Of a stretch of DNA of 64,000 nt, positions 58,601 to 64,000 are shown piece after piece. The stretch's first letter is position 1. The number at the start of each line of letters is the position of its first letter. This stretch comes from Galbula dea. Taxonomy: Eukaryota > Chordata > Aves > Piciformes > Galbulidae. A program made the position numbers and the translations under genes. The stretch is taken from NCBI GenBank assembly GCA_013399015.1, contig VWZX01001928.1, positions 709,431 through 773,430 of the forward strand. The letters run 5' to 3'. The notes under the pieces are model-generated. The model was not told the origin of the DNA. It searched no databases and was given only the letters and a program-made list of their open reading frames with translations.

Positions 58601-60894
58601 GGTAAATTGAATCAAACCATTTGCCTTTGGGAGATCCAAACAGGATGAATGAGCCCAAGGATAAAGGCACAGAATAGGAGCACTGGTCAGACAAAAATAA
58701 AAGTATCAGAAAGGATGGTATTGTATATTTACAAAGCAGGTGAATTTGGGTGTACACAAGAGGACAAGCTCTCCTCATTTTTCAACTGTTTACTACTTTT
58801 GCTGGCTGTCAGAAGAGATTCTTAGTTCAGGTTTCATTTTGAGAGGATTGCTGCAGACATTTCTTTCACACTGCCTTAAAGATTCATCTCTGGATGAAAA
58901 GTATTTCCAAGTGCCAGTCTGAATAAACCTCGATTTCATTTATTCAGAGTAATGATGACATCCAGTGGCCACCAATATAATCTCAACCTACAGCAGCAGG
59001 ATAACCTCGTATATCAGAATAGATAATCTCTTTCCATGAAGGTATACATTAACTCCATTCTTCCACCTCCTAAGTCTAAAAGTAGCAGTGCATTATAAGG
59101 AACACTCTAATCACTGTGCAAGAGTCTTTTTATTCAGGTCCTTAAACGAACTCTAACCAAGGCCTTTTTCAGTCCTATCTCATACTGAAAAATTACAAGT
59201 GAAAAATGCAAAAACTCTTTAGCACTTTCATGGAACTCAAAGAAACTGGAAAACAGCAAAAATAAATGTGTATCAAGAAAGGGTTGGAGGAAGAAGGGAA
59301 CCTGCATATGCACACACACAAGACACTCAAGCTGTTAAAAGCACTTCCACATCTATCAAACTCAGTCACGTGTACACACTTGAAAGACATGGGAGAAACC
59401 ACTTTTCCAAGTGCTTCAAAACAGAAAAGCAATGCTTCTGTGCTCCACTTTTGTAAGGAACTCAGTCAAAAAATGAACATATAACACTCTAAGCATATTT
59501 GTGTTCTTTCACAGAAAATATGTCAAATACTTACTTGCCCAAATATTTCTGGCAGCCCCAAAACTTGACCAGTGAAAACACCAATACAGATGAAAATTGC
59601 TGTGACCTGACCCAATGAACCTCGGATTTCCTTAGGAGATATTTCACTCAAATACATGGGAAGGGCACTCAGAGAAATGCCTATGAAGGAAGGAAAAAAC
59701 CCATATATTAAGTCAAATTGCCTTTTCATTATTCCAGGTATGAAACAAATGAGTATTGAAAGGAGTCTGAGTGCTAATCTGCTCACAAGAGTGGCATAAA
59801 AACATGCAAAGAACAGAATTTATATCTATCCACAGATATGAATTATCTTCTCTGCATGTCTAATTACTCTTGCACCATTTAATAACTATGGGACAGATTA
59901 TCTGTTACAGATGTACAGTAGTATGAGTAGGCTGCTATTTGATGAGTAGCACCAAAGTTTACTCAGAGATAACAATCACCAGGAGAATGGATTTTATGTT
60001 TTAAATTTTAAATTTTTTTGTTTTCAATTGGGAAATTGAAATCCCCCACAAGAACAAGGGCACATGACCTAGATATCTCACCCAGTCGTTTATAAAACAC
60101 CTCATCCACCTCACTACTCTGGCTGGGAGGTCTATAGCACACACCCACAACAACATCTGCCTTGCTGGCCTTAGTTCTAATCCTGACCCATATGCACTCA
60201 ACCTTTTCATCATCATCATCATATCATATCACAGCTCAAGACAAGTCATAATGGTTCCTAATGCACAGGGCCACCCCACCTCCTCTCCTTCCTAGTCTGT
60301 CTTTCCTAAAGAGCTTATAGCCATCAATAGAGGCTCTCCAGTCAAGTGAGGCATCCCACCACGTTTCTGTGAGAGCCACTATGTCATAGCCATCCTGGAG
60401 CATTATGGCTTCCAGCTCCTCTTGTTTATTGCCCATGCTTTGTGCATAAAGCAGCAAGGAGCTTTAATAAACAGACTACACCTTCCTAGCCAAAGGAGTT
60501 TCATGGCGTGAAGACAGATTCACTCTGCTGGGGCTGAAGAAGGAAAGGTGGAGCAATAACCAGGGTGGACAGCAACAGCTAGCATCCATTCCAGTGTCTT
60601 CTCTAAACATCAGATCCCCCAACTCTTGGTCTGCTCTTTTGTCTCTGTGCAATCAGTGTGGCTAGTCCCTGAAACACCTCTAAGGTAAAGAAAGATCTAA
60701 CTGAGGGAGAGGAGAAAGACTATGTATGGCACAAGTATTTCAGATGTGTACAGCATGATAAATACTTACCTGCATCAACACCCATTATAATGCGTCCCAG
60801 AATGAGCATTTCAAATGACCCTGCCAGCAAGGAGAGGGACATCAACAAGGCAGCTGTCACTGCAAACACATTATTGAGCAGCAACGTGCATTTC
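4434..60894 (-). CDS. SLC2A9: SLC2A9 (GLUT9) urate/hexose transporter, last nine coding exons
   Basis: This is a class II facilitative transporter of the major facilitator superfamily with twelve membrane helices in the plasma membrane. In mammals GLUT9 carries urate, and glucose or fructose weakly. Nine exons on the minus strand, all with AG acceptors and GT donors and matching phases, encode about 420 residues covering helices 3 to 12. Visible family motifs, in order, are SEISPKEIRG (loop 4-5), PESPRYLL (after helix 6), YQLCGLNA-I (helix 7), STGAVETLAAVF (helix 8), GRRPLLIGG (loop 8-9), [14 protein letters not shown] (helix 10), QQSQRPAA (loop 10-11) and LPETKN (after helix 12). YQLCGLNA and [12 protein letters not shown] fit GLUT9 better than GLUT5, GLUT7 or GLUT11, from family knowledge. 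The mammalian protein is about 540 residues, so some 120 N-terminal residues and the promoter lie past position 64000. Birds excrete nitrogen as urate, so a role in kidney and liver urate handling is likely but inferred. Confidence 0.95.
5457..5520. repeat. Perfect 13-bp inverted repeat with 38-nt loop
   Basis: TGAAATGTAAGTG (5457-5469) is matched exactly by its reverse complement at 5508-5520. The loop contains a further GATGAT/ATCATC pair. No transposon family was recognised. Confidence 0.85.
5870..6098 (+). mobile_element. CR1 LINE, 5'-truncated 3' end
   Basis: It matches the other CR1 copies in the window: the TTCAGGTGCCAGAGCACTGG region, then TGACCTGGTCTAG, GGGGGGTTGGACTAGGTGAT, and the terminal TTCTGTGATTCTGTGAT repeats. 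It encodes only the last part of the CR1 pol frame. It is antisense to SLC2A9. Confidence 0.92.
8270..8296. repeat. 27-bp near-palindrome
   Basis: CACATACCATTTT is followed directly by AAAAT and GGTATGTG with a single extra G, so both arms pair along 13 bases with one bulge. Confidence 0.8.
11353..11403. repeat. Two adjacent perfect 8-bp hairpins
   Basis: ATTTGCAG-TAG-CTGCAAAT spans 11353-11371 and ATATGATA-TTGCAG-TATCATAT spans 11382-11403. Both are exact. Confidence 0.8.
12648..12775 (-). CDS. SLC2A9: SLC2A9 coding exon, helix 10 end and helix 11
   Basis: The 128-bp exon has acceptor ATTTCAG and donor CAG|GTACT. It encodes [19 protein letters not shown], then [32 protein letters not shown] is highly specific for GLUT9 within the family, and the NW...F pattern of helix 11 is typical of sugar transporters. 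Confidence 0.95.
13410..13605 (+). mobile_element. CR1 LINE 3' end, different subfamily
   Basis: It has the AACAGGTTGCCCAGAGAGG motif, a GGCAGGGGGGTTGGGACTAG segment and TTCTATGATTCTA ending. The middle (CCCTGCCCATGGCAG) differs from the CCTAGACCAG type that dominates here, so it belongs to another CR1 subfamily. Confidence 0.9.
15301..15345. repeat. A-rich tract
   Basis: An uninterrupted run of about 14 A residues with flanking AAAAAAG units. It is not attached to any recognisable SINE. Confidence 0.8.
16296..16371 (-). CDS. SLC2A9: SLC2A9 coding exon, helix 10 first part
   Basis: The 76-bp exon has acceptor TACCCAG and donor CCAG|GTACG. It encodes KTVHWLPYLSIFCILAIIAS then FCIGP, and its last G is completed by GT of the next exon, giving the GPGG sequence of helix 10. 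It was placed by phase, by its size and by the PYLS...AIIASFC pattern of GLUT9. Confidence 0.9.
16372..19047 (-). other. SLC2A9: SLC2A9 intron (2,676 bp)
   Basis: It contains a CR1 copy at 17383-17848 that is interrupted by a single N at 17571. The remainder is AT-rich with nothing recognised. Confidence 0.85.
17383..17848 (-). mobile_element. CR1 LINE fragment interrupted by an N
   Basis: Read on the plus strand it starts CACAGAATCACAGAATG and continues through the 3' UTR and the end of the pol frame to position 17570. After N at 17571 it resumes in CR1 sequence about 344 bp further into the element, judged against the copy at 31631-33325. It is sense to SLC2A9. Confidence 0.92.
19048..19149 (-). 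CDS. SLC2A9: SLC2A9 coding exon, loop 8-9 and helix 9
   Basis: The 102-bp exon is 34 codons in phase 0, preceded by a long T-rich pyrimidine tract and CCCCAG, with donor CAG|GTAAC. It encodes GLVIERLGRRPLLIGGFG and then helix 9, ending VSLTLQ. The GRRPLL motif is the second-half counterpart of the GRK loop motif and is characteristic of the superfamily. Confidence 0.95.
23629..24130 (+). mobile_element. Young CR1 LINE copy, pol C-terminus and 3' end
   Basis: About 500 bp, 5'-truncated, ending CCTATGATCCTATGA. It encodes the conserved pol C-terminus (AFQYLKGAYKKAGEGLF, then QWNRLPREVVEAS) but has an in-frame TGA at 23778-23780. It is almost identical to the copy at 45392-45917. Confidence 0.95.
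27650..27863 (+). mobile_element. CR1 LINE 3' end
   Basis: It contains the motifs CAGGTGCCAGAGCACTGGAA, CGACCTGGTCTAGGGAATCC and TTCGAGGTCCCTTCCAACTC. The terminal repeat has decayed (CTGTGTGATCTGTGTGA). It is antisense to SLC2A9. Confidence 0.92.
28231..28292. repeat. AAAAC microsatellite and A-rich tract
   Basis: Four consecutive AAAAC units (28246-28265) followed by A11. No transposon end was recognised beside it. Confidence 0.85.
29537..29647 (-). CDS. SLC2A9: SLC2A9 coding exon, helix 7 end and helix 8
   Basis: The 111-bp exon is exactly 37 codons in phase 0. The acceptor is GATACAG and the donor TCT|GTAAGT. It encodes IWYYTNNIFSEAG, then IPYVTLSTGAVETLAAVFS. The opening ATC supplies the isoleucine of the helix 7 NXI motif, which class II GLUTs carry where class I members have valine and which has been linked to substrate choice. 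Confidence 0.93.
30563..30590. repeat. Tandem duplication of a 14-bp unit
   Basis: GATGAAAAACAATT occurs twice in immediate succession with no mismatch. Confidence 0.9.
31631..33325 (-). mobile_element. CR1 LINE, 1.7 kb copy with intact reverse transcriptase frame
   Basis: This is the longest CR1 copy in the window. It is 5'-truncated inside pol, so it lacks the first ORF and the endonuclease, and ends in CACAGAATCACAGAAT-type repeats on the plus strand. It is in the same orientation as SLC2A9 in a 7.3 kb intron. A short upstream pol piece (to about 33323) is in another frame, so one frameshift separates it from the main RT frame. Confidence 0.95.
31718..33130 (-). CDS. CR1 pol ORF2, reverse transcriptase part, 470 codons uninterrupted
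   Basis: This is the non-LTR retrotransposon reverse transcriptase, which copies CR1 RNA at a nicked target. The 470-residue frame starts at MSPEGMHPWVLREL. Motif A is visible as YLDFSKAFD (residues 128-136), the SSGVPQ motif lies near 184-190, and the catalytic FADD box is at 216-219. The pol C-terminus (YCVQFWAPQLKKDRELLERV, HWNRLPREAVESS) runs to the natural stop. There is no stop or frameshift within it. The endonuclease domain is absent, and a piece of pol just upstream (from about 33323) is out of frame, consistent with a small deletion near 33125. The start ATG is simply the first in this frame and is not a native pol start. The copy cannot be autonomous as it stands. Confidence 0.9.
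   Translation of the reverse strand: MSPEGMHPWVLRELAEVVARPLSIIFNKSWGTGEVPGDRRKANVTPVLKKGKKEEPGNYRAVSLTSIPGKVMEHFILDSVSRHIKDKGVIGSSQHGFTKGKSCLTNLIAFYEDINRWIDEGRAVDVVYLDFSKAFDTVSHSILAAKLRKWGLADWVVRWIVNWLKNRSQRVVVSGMESEWRPVSSGVPQRSVLGRVLFNLFINDLDEGTECAVFRFADDTKLGGVADRWEGCAAIQLNLDRLESWAGRNVMRFNKAKCRVLHLGKTNLMSSEGERDLGVLVDQRMTMRQQCALVARRANGILVWMRRSVVSRSTEVLLPLYSTLVRPHLEYCVQFWAPQLKKDRELLERVQHRATKMMKEVEHLPSEEKLRELGLFILEKRRLRGDLIYAFKYVKGVCWEDGVRVFSVKPSDKTRGNGCKLRHRRFRVNTRRNSFPVHVPEHWNRLPREAVESSMEIFKTCLDVLLCALV
36083..36256 (+). mobile_element. Old, diverged CR1 3' end
   Basis: It is recognised by CACAGGTTGCCCAGGGAGG, then GGGCAGGGGCTTGGACCAG, ATGACCTCCGAAGATCCCC and a decayed end CTGTCCTGTGAC. It is much more diverged than the other copies, so this is an older insertion. 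Confidence 0.85.
36708..36770. repeat. T/G-rich low-complexity tract
   Basis: T-rich DNA with TTTTGTTTTG, TTTGGTTTGGG and TTTTTTGTGTTTTTTT units, about 170 bp downstream of the helix 7 exon in the transcript direction. Confidence 0.8.
36943..37130 (-). CDS. SLC2A9: SLC2A9 coding exon, intracellular loop and helix 7
   Basis: The 188-bp exon has acceptor TTTGTAG and donor GCT|GTAAGT. It encodes FQTFLGKDDVSHEVEEVL, the intracellular helical bundle between helices 6 and 7, and ends in helix 7 with CYQLCGLNA. The exon stops directly before the isoleucine of the NAI motif, which is the first codon of the next exon. Confidence 0.95.
37377..37697 (-). mobile_element. CR1 LINE, inverted 5' part of a rearranged copy
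   Basis: This 320-bp segment of the pol C-terminal region is in minus orientation. It begins abruptly at CTTGTCCTGTCACTGGGC and lacks the 3' UTR. It abuts a plus-oriented CR1 3' end at 37698. It still encodes about 100 residues of pol (YCVQFWAPQLKKDRELLERV). Confidence 0.9.
37698..37808 (+). mobile_element. CR1 LINE, 3' end of the rearranged copy
   Basis: The segment TGTGACCTGGTCTAGGGAAT to the terminal ATTCTGTGATTCTGCGATTC is in plus orientation, immediately after the inverted 5' segment. Relative to the copy at 31631-33325, about 150-170 bp is missing between the two parts. Confidence 0.9.
41592..42386 (-). mobile_element. CR1 LINE copy with RT core, interrupted by an N
   Basis: The CR1 3' end (GCAGAATCACAGAATG on the plus strand) leads through the 3' UTR and pol C-terminus to N at 41959. 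After the N it resumes in the RT core, about 352 bp further on by comparison with the copy at 31631-33325. It carries motif A (YLDFSKAFD) and FADD. It is sense to SLC2A9. Confidence 0.92.
41972..42337 (-). pseudogene. CR1 reverse transcriptase fragment, 121 codons
   Basis: The frame reads MDVVYLDFSKAFDTVSHSIL through SGVPQRSIVGPILFNIF to AVSKFADDTKLGG. It covers RT motifs A to C but is cut at both ends: the upstream part is lost by 5' truncation and the downstream part stops near the N at 41959. It is a dead transposon fragment. Confidence 0.9.
45392..45917 (+). mobile_element. Young CR1 LINE copy, near-identical to 23629-24130
   Basis: It runs from ACCCCACCTGGAATACCG to the terminal CCTATGATCCTATGA. 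It encodes the same pol C-terminus and carries the same in-frame TGA (45566-45568) as the other copy. I count about a dozen differences over 490 bp. Confidence 0.95.
46271..46436 (-). mobile_element. CR1 LINE internal remnant next to an SLC2A9 splice donor
   Basis: It is recognised by GAGCCCAGAACTGGACACAA and ACTCCAGATGTGATCTTG, and on the minus strand by the pol peptide SHLEYCVQFWAPQFQRDREL. It has no CR1 3' end and its right edge lies about 26 bp from the exon donor at 46462. Confidence 0.85.
46462..46594 (-). CDS. SLC2A9: SLC2A9 coding exon, helix 6 and PESPRYLL motif
   Basis: The 133-bp exon has acceptor TTTGCAG and donor AAAG|GTATG. It encodes ESRWPYLFGAIIVPSLIQVV, then LPFLPESPRYLLLEKHNTSKAEK. 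PESPRYLL is the hallmark at the start of the large cytoplasmic loop. The final G joins CA of the next exon to give alanine (AFQTF). A CR1 remnant begins about 26 bp past the donor. Confidence 0.95.
46741..46865 (-). mobile_element. CR1 LINE 3' end, another subfamily
   Basis: CACAGAATCACAGAATTG, then GGTTGGAAAGGACCCTCAAG and ATCATCTAGTCCAACTG. The following CTACACTACTCTTACCCC and CCACATCTATCC belong to a CR1 subfamily distinct from the young copies here. Confidence 0.88.
49386..49415 (+). other. G-quadruplex motif, longer loops
   Basis: On the plus strand, runs of G5, G6, G3 and G3 are separated by loops of 3, 4 and 6 bases, which fits the G3+N1-7 rule. The G-rich strand is antisense to SLC2A9. 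Confidence 0.7.
50344..50440 (-). mobile_element. CR1 LINE short 3' end
   Basis: On the plus strand it reads ATCATAGAATCATAGGATTG, then GTTGGAAGGGACCTCAAAG and CCCCCCTGCCTGGCAGGGAC. Its GCCTGGCAGGGAC segment matches the subfamily of the young copies at 23629 and 45392. Confidence 0.9.
51446..51508. repeat. A/C-rich low-complexity tract (CAAA and CCAA units)
   Basis: CAAACAAACA and CCAACCAACCAAAC units, then CCCCCAAAACCAAACACC. It shows purely compositional bias. Confidence 0.85.
53367..53772 (+). mobile_element. Solo LTR of an endogenous retrovirus (ERVL-like) with 5-bp target duplication
   Basis: The 406-bp element begins TGTCCTGGTTTTGCTGGGAC and ends AAACATAGACA, giving canonical TG...CA ends. 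The TGTCCTGGTTT start is typical of bird ERV LTRs. AGCAG stands directly on both sides (53362-53366 and 53773-53777), a perfect 5-bp target-site duplication. A TATAAAG box is at 53497-53503. No internal retroviral sequence flanks it, so recombination between two LTRs has removed the body. It lies antisense in an SLC2A9 intron. Confidence 0.85.
54505..54570. repeat. A-rich tract with AAAAC and ACAA units
   Basis: An A12 run followed by irregular ACAA and AAAAC units. No linked element was recognised. Confidence 0.8.
55394..55558. repeat. T/G-rich tract with embedded C-rich block
   Basis: GGTT and GTTT units (TTGGTTGGTTGG, TTTGTTTGTTTGGG) surround a C/A block at 55448-55470 that forms a G-quadruplex motif on the minus strand. 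Confidence 0.85.
55448..55470 (-). other. G-quadruplex motif, single-nucleotide loops
   Basis: On the minus strand, four G runs of 6, 4, 6 and 4 are separated by single T residues. This matches the most stable class of parallel G-quadruplexes. The G-rich strand is the sense strand of the SLC2A9 pre-mRNA. Confidence 0.85.
58426..58593 (+). mobile_element. CR1 LINE 3' end
   Basis: GACTGGAACAGACTGCCCAG, GTGACCTGGTCTAGGGAATC, GGGGGTTGGACTAGATCATT and TTCTGTGATTC. A short deletion removed part of the usual ATGATCTTTCGAGG segment. Confidence 0.92.
59535..59680 (-). CDS. SLC2A9: SLC2A9 coding exon, helix 4 end and helix 5
   Basis: The 146-bp exon has acceptor TTCATAG and donor CAA|GTAAGT. It encodes ISLSALPMYLSEISPKEIRG followed by SLGQVTAIFICIGVFTGQVLG. 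SEISPKEIRG is the conserved loop 4-5 signature of the family. This is one of the most strongly conserved parts of GLUT9 and the identification does not rest on any other exon. Confidence 0.95.
60026..60461 (-). mobile_element. Isolated CR1 LINE endonuclease-domain fragment
   Basis: On the minus strand it encodes SMGNKQEELEAI, DIVALTETWWDASLDW, DGYKLFRKDRLGRRGGGVAL, then after an ATG-repeat slip VECIWVRIRTK, GVCYRPPSQSSEVDEVFY and LVLVGDFNFP. These are the N-terminal and central parts of the CR1 apurinic-type endonuclease, ending at the GDFN motif. No RT and no CR1 3' end follow. Two frames are needed, so it is not functional. Confidence 0.9.
60208..60222. repeat. CAT trinucleotide run inside the CR1 endonuclease fragment
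   Basis: Five CAT units followed by ATATCATATC. On the coding strand of the CR1 fragment this falls in an acidic Asp-rich stretch and marks the frame slip between the two halves of the domain. Confidence 0.8.
60770..60894 (-). CDS. SLC2A9: SLC2A9 coding exon, helix 3 to start of helix 4
   Basis: The 125-bp exon starts after an ...TTTTAG acceptor and ends at the donor AG|GTAAG. It encodes KCTLLLNNVFAVTAALLM and continues to GRIIMGVDA; the first base completes an arginine codon (GRK-type loop 2-3 motif) from the exon upstream of the window, and the last G is completed by the next exon as glycine. It is the most 5' exon present. Confidence 0.93.
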
Positions 60895-62837
60895 CTAAAA
60901 GGAAATGATATTTTATGTAGATAACAGCATAGCAACAGTTAAATTTAGTCACATTCAAACCACACAGGGCTAATATTCTTAAATACCCATGAATAACGTC
61001 AAAAAGTGCCTAACATATGCTGCTCTTAGATGTTGTGTAGCATTCCAAAGTACAACACTATATCCATATGGATACTCTTCCAAATCTATACTACAGTTTT
61101 AGAATAAAATATATCATAGTTAGCTAAATAGCTGTACTTCAGAGGCACAGCGATTAGCCATCCTACACTTCCTAAAAACCCAAGTGCCATGCCTGAGGCT
61201 CTGTATATGCATACAAACAAGAGTATTCTGGGTAAATGTATGTATGCATTTTTTGCTACATACAGCCTTTGTTGCTTTGAGAACTTCTCAACACTGACAT
61301 TTTATACCATTATAATTCATCCTGAAATCCACAGTATTAAAAACATGCATTGAGAAAAATTACTTACTACTTGTAAAGTTAGAAGAAACACTTGGGCTCA
61401 CACAAGTGATAAAAATCAAAAATTGTTGAAATTAACCAAAATACAGATTTACATCTGTTTTTAATTCCCCATTTAAAAAATTATTTCATTCTATAATACC
61501 AACAGCTGTATTTCTTATAGTTGTTTTCTTTCAGAAGAAACTTTCAGAACTTTCTGCTAAAGTTTGAGGGACTCATTAATTCAGAAATGACTTGTAAGTC
61601 TCATAGCTTCTGCAGAAGAAAATACTTTACAAAAGAAATAGCATGTAAGATTTCATGGGCTTTTGACAGACTTTTGACTGATATCCAAGGTCTCATTTTC
61701 TGAACACATGGAAGAAGAGTGGTTAAAGATACAAAATTGATATCTGCTGCAATGATTCTGCACTGAAAGACAAAGCCCACCCGGAACTCAAAGAATCACT
61801 GCTACCTTATATACATCTTTCCACAAATGTGGATTTAAGTGGCTTTTTGCCAAATTACAGCCTGCAGGTGAATGGCTGGAGAAGCTATTATCAGGTTCAG
61901 CTCTGTAAGCAACTGAAAAGTTCTTTTGATTCCCAGGCAGAGTCCCCTACAGTTACTGCACTAAGAACAGCAGACTAGCATTCATTTAGATATAAAGATT
62001 TTAGTTCCTTGCATTCAAATAATTCAAAATTTTCTCCAGCTGGAAAAAACAAAGCATGATTTATACATTCCAAAAGGAAAATGCTTTCAAAAACTTCCAA
62101 TAGATCACAGAGCAGTTGTTACAAGCAGTTACATCCTAAGCCAAACAGTAAGTTCTGCAACTTCGTGCCAAAACTGATCCTCTCTAAAATCTATCTATAC
62201 TGCTGCAGGAATGTAACTTACAGTCCTATATTCATTCTGAAGTAGTCCTAAGAGAAGAATCATTTGCTTAGTAGAAATCAGTTTCTGTGAGCATCCCAGC
62301 TAAGACAGACTATTTACCTATCAGCCACATAGGAACAGAGCTAAGCTTTAAGGATTTTTTCTGCCTTTTTCTTTTTTTAGGTATTTTGGATATGAAAAAC
62401 ACTTGAGATTCTTCCTCAGAGTTGTCCCTGGCTCTTTGCAAAATCACATGTGCTTAAGTTCTTGTGATTTCAAGACTGTAATCTGCTCTCATGATACTGG
62501 ATAGTTCCATAGGTCAAAGCAGAATTCTAGTGACTACATGCCTTTCACAGCTGCAAGAAATTTAATTAGGGATTTGAATTAATAATCTTCTTGTCTAAAA
62601 CTCCCCAGTAGGAAAATAACAGAATTAAAGTTTCATTAAAGTAAAATTGTACTGTTAAAATATATGTTAACAATTAAAATATATTGTTGTCTCAGAATTC
62701 AGTAATAAGACTCTAGTAGCTCCACTCATAAGTAAACATGACACAAAATATCATACAAAAAGAACAGTAAGGAAACGAAGTGTTTAAATAACAAGCTGTG
62801 TGTTCTTTAAACTAGGTGTTTAAATAAAAGCCAGTAA

Positions 62838-62914
62838 CCTGCTGTGGCAGGGGGCTTGGACTAGATGATCTTTCGAGGTCCCTTCCAACTCCTAATATTC
62901 TATGATTCTATGAT
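62838..62914 (+). mobile_element. CR1 LINE very short 3' end
   Basis: The 77-bp segment carries CCTGCTGTGGCAGGGGGCTT, AGATGATCTTTCGAGGTCCC and the terminal TTCTATGATTCTATGAT. It is an extremely 5'-truncated copy of the young subfamily. Confidence 0.92.
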
Positions 62915-62987
62915 ACAGTAGATGACTTCAGAATAACTTAGTGGTAGCATTACTAAGATAATCAGGATAAATTGTTTAAGCACTTCC

Positions 62988-63026
62988 TACTCAAAATGGT
63001 TCACTTAATACTCAAAATGGTTCACT
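62988..63026. repeat. Direct repeat of an 18-bp unit, period 21
   Basis: TACTCAAAATGGTTCACT occurs at 62988-63005 and 63009-63026 without mismatch, separated by TAA. Confidence 0.9.
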
Positions 63027-63851
63027 GGGCCTGAGGAAAGGTCTTGTCCCTCTCCCCCAAATGTCTCCCTAGCAGTGGGCTAAGCAATCCGCTGAACATA
63101 TCACTCTGGGAGTTCAGGATATACAACAGCAGCTGCTCCTTGGTGGAAGAAGAGAATTTAAATTATGAAGAGTCAAAGCCACATCTGAACATGGGACTTA
63201 TGTTTATGTGGATGAAAGCTCACTTTCAAAAGAAAAAATTACATCTCTCAATGTAAGTAGAGCCTAGAAATACAGTAATTTGGAAATTACGTTATTAACG
63301 TTACAGCAATGTGATTCAAGAGTGACTTTTTAAAGTCTTACATTATTTCTGACTAATGCTTTTGATCCTGTTTAGTTCATTATTCTGTGTCAGTGTAAAT
63401 GGAGCTCAGCTTCATCATACATACAACTCTCCAACCTACACATGAACAATTTAGCAGTGAAGTATTTTATTGTTCTGTCAATATTTCATAATGTGCTCCT
63501 CAATTACCGTACCGATATGTCAGTCTGGTTTCCTAGACCAGATGAACACATTGCAGTGTGAACAGCAAACTCAAGAACCACACTTTGATGAGCAGCCTTT
63601 ATCCAGTGTCCCTGAGAGCATAATCCCTACCCACCTCTAATCAAGTCCTTGTACACTGTAACTGAAAGAGAGCAGTTTTCATGGTTTAACAAGGATAAAC
63701 ATAATAAACAGGGTCAGAGTCTACAAGATTTAAAGCTCTGGCCTGGAAACAAGATCTGTGTCCATGAAAGTGGTGTATATACATGACAGAGATCTGCCAC
63801 CACTTTAACAAACCTGCACACAAAGCTGTTATGCTCTTCATCAAAAAAGAC

Positions 63852-63871
63852 TAAATAAATAAATAAATAAA
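63852..63871. repeat. TAAA microsatellite, five units
   Basis: Five uninterrupted TAAA units beside an A-rich tract. A likely polymorphic tetranucleotide. Confidence 0.9.
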
Positions 63872-64000
63872 GCCTTCCATGAACCTAATTTTTAATTCAC
63901 TTTAAAGTAAAGCAGAGACAATTCTGGGAATCCCATCCGTCTGAGTCAGGCATATTTCTGCATATTTAAGAAGTCTGTGAAAGCCAAATGGACAATTTGG

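Larger units (their letters stand above)
46595..59534 (-). other. SLC2A9: SLC2A9 intron (12,940 bp)
   Basis: This is the largest intron in the window. It holds CR1 3' fragments at 46741-46865, 50344-50440 and 58426-58593, a solo LTR (53367-53772), two G-quadruplex motifs (49386-49415 plus strand, 55448-55470 minus strand) and A-rich or T/G-rich tracts (51446-51508, 54505-54570, 55394-55558). The remainder is unannotated unique sequence. Confidence 0.85.
59681..60769 (-). other. SLC2A9: SLC2A9 intron (1,089 bp)
   Basis: This is the shortest intron in the window. About 40 percent of it is an isolated CR1 endonuclease-domain fragment (60026-60461); the rest shows nothing recognisable. Confidence 0.85.
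60895..64000 (-). other. SLC2A9: Partial SLC2A9 intron running off the window
   Basis: At least 3.1 kb of intron upstream of the first exon present. It contains a short CR1 3' end (62838-62914), an 18-bp unit repeated with period 21 (62988-63026) and a TAAA microsatellite (63852-63871). No exon for helices 1-2 was found on the minus strand. Confidence 0.7.

Noticed and set aside
60895..64000. Expected upstream SLC2A9 exon (helices 1-2, ending before the GRK motif)
   Set aside because: I looked on the minus strand for a GLUT-like helix 2 and GR-K donor boundary and found none, so the exon is taken to lie beyond the window.
1..64000. An undescribed multi-gene system, CRISPR array, RNA gene cluster or nested gene
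   Set aside because: Apart from the SLC2A9 exons and transposon remnants I found no coding cluster, no regularly spaced repeats and no tRNA or rRNA signature. The window is ordinary bird intronic DNA.

Overview
The window reads as vertebrate, and more precisely bird, nuclear DNA. It is AT-rich and almost entirely non-coding. It carries nine GT/AG-bounded exons on the minus strand that encode one class II facilitative sugar/urate transporter. It is littered with CR1 LINE copies carrying the avian CR1 3' end (short repeats of the type ATTCTRTG), and it holds one solo LTR of the avian endogenous-retrovirus type starting TGTCCTGG. The many similar CR1 copies, one with a 470-codon uninterrupted reverse-transcriptase frame, suggest a lineage with fairly recent CR1 activity; woodpeckers and relatives are one such group, but the species cannot be fixed from the sequence.

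The only host gene I can support is SLC2A9 (GLUT9), transcribed right to left. The last nine coding exons lie at 60770-60894, 59535-59680, 46462-46594, 36943-37130, 29537-29647, 19048-19149, 16296-16371, 12648-12775 and 4434-4688. Their phases chain perfectly and they give about 420 residues, from the loop before membrane segment 3 to the stop codon. The first exons and the promoter (roughly the first 120 residues) lie beyond position 64000. About 0.8 kb of putative 3' UTR follows the stop, and positions 1-3600 are the 3' flank with no gene seen.

The introns (1.1 to 12.9 kb) hold at least sixteen CR1 insertions on both strands. They include a 1.7 kb copy with an intact RT frame (31631-33325), a copy with an internal inversion typical of twin priming (37377-37808), two near-identical direct copies 22 kb apart (23629-24130 and 45392-45917), an isolated endonuclease-domain fragment with no 3' end (60026-60461), and two copies that each contain a single N exactly where about 350 bp of CR1 is missing (N at 17571 and 41959). 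A solo LTR with a perfect 5-bp target-site duplication sits at 53367-53772. Other items are two G-quadruplex motifs, several inverted repeats and some A-rich or T/G-rich low-complexity tracts.

I found no tRNA, rRNA, CRISPR or second protein gene, and nothing that looks like an undescribed multi-gene system. The points that deserve a second look are transposon biology, assembly quality and details of the avian urate transporter.
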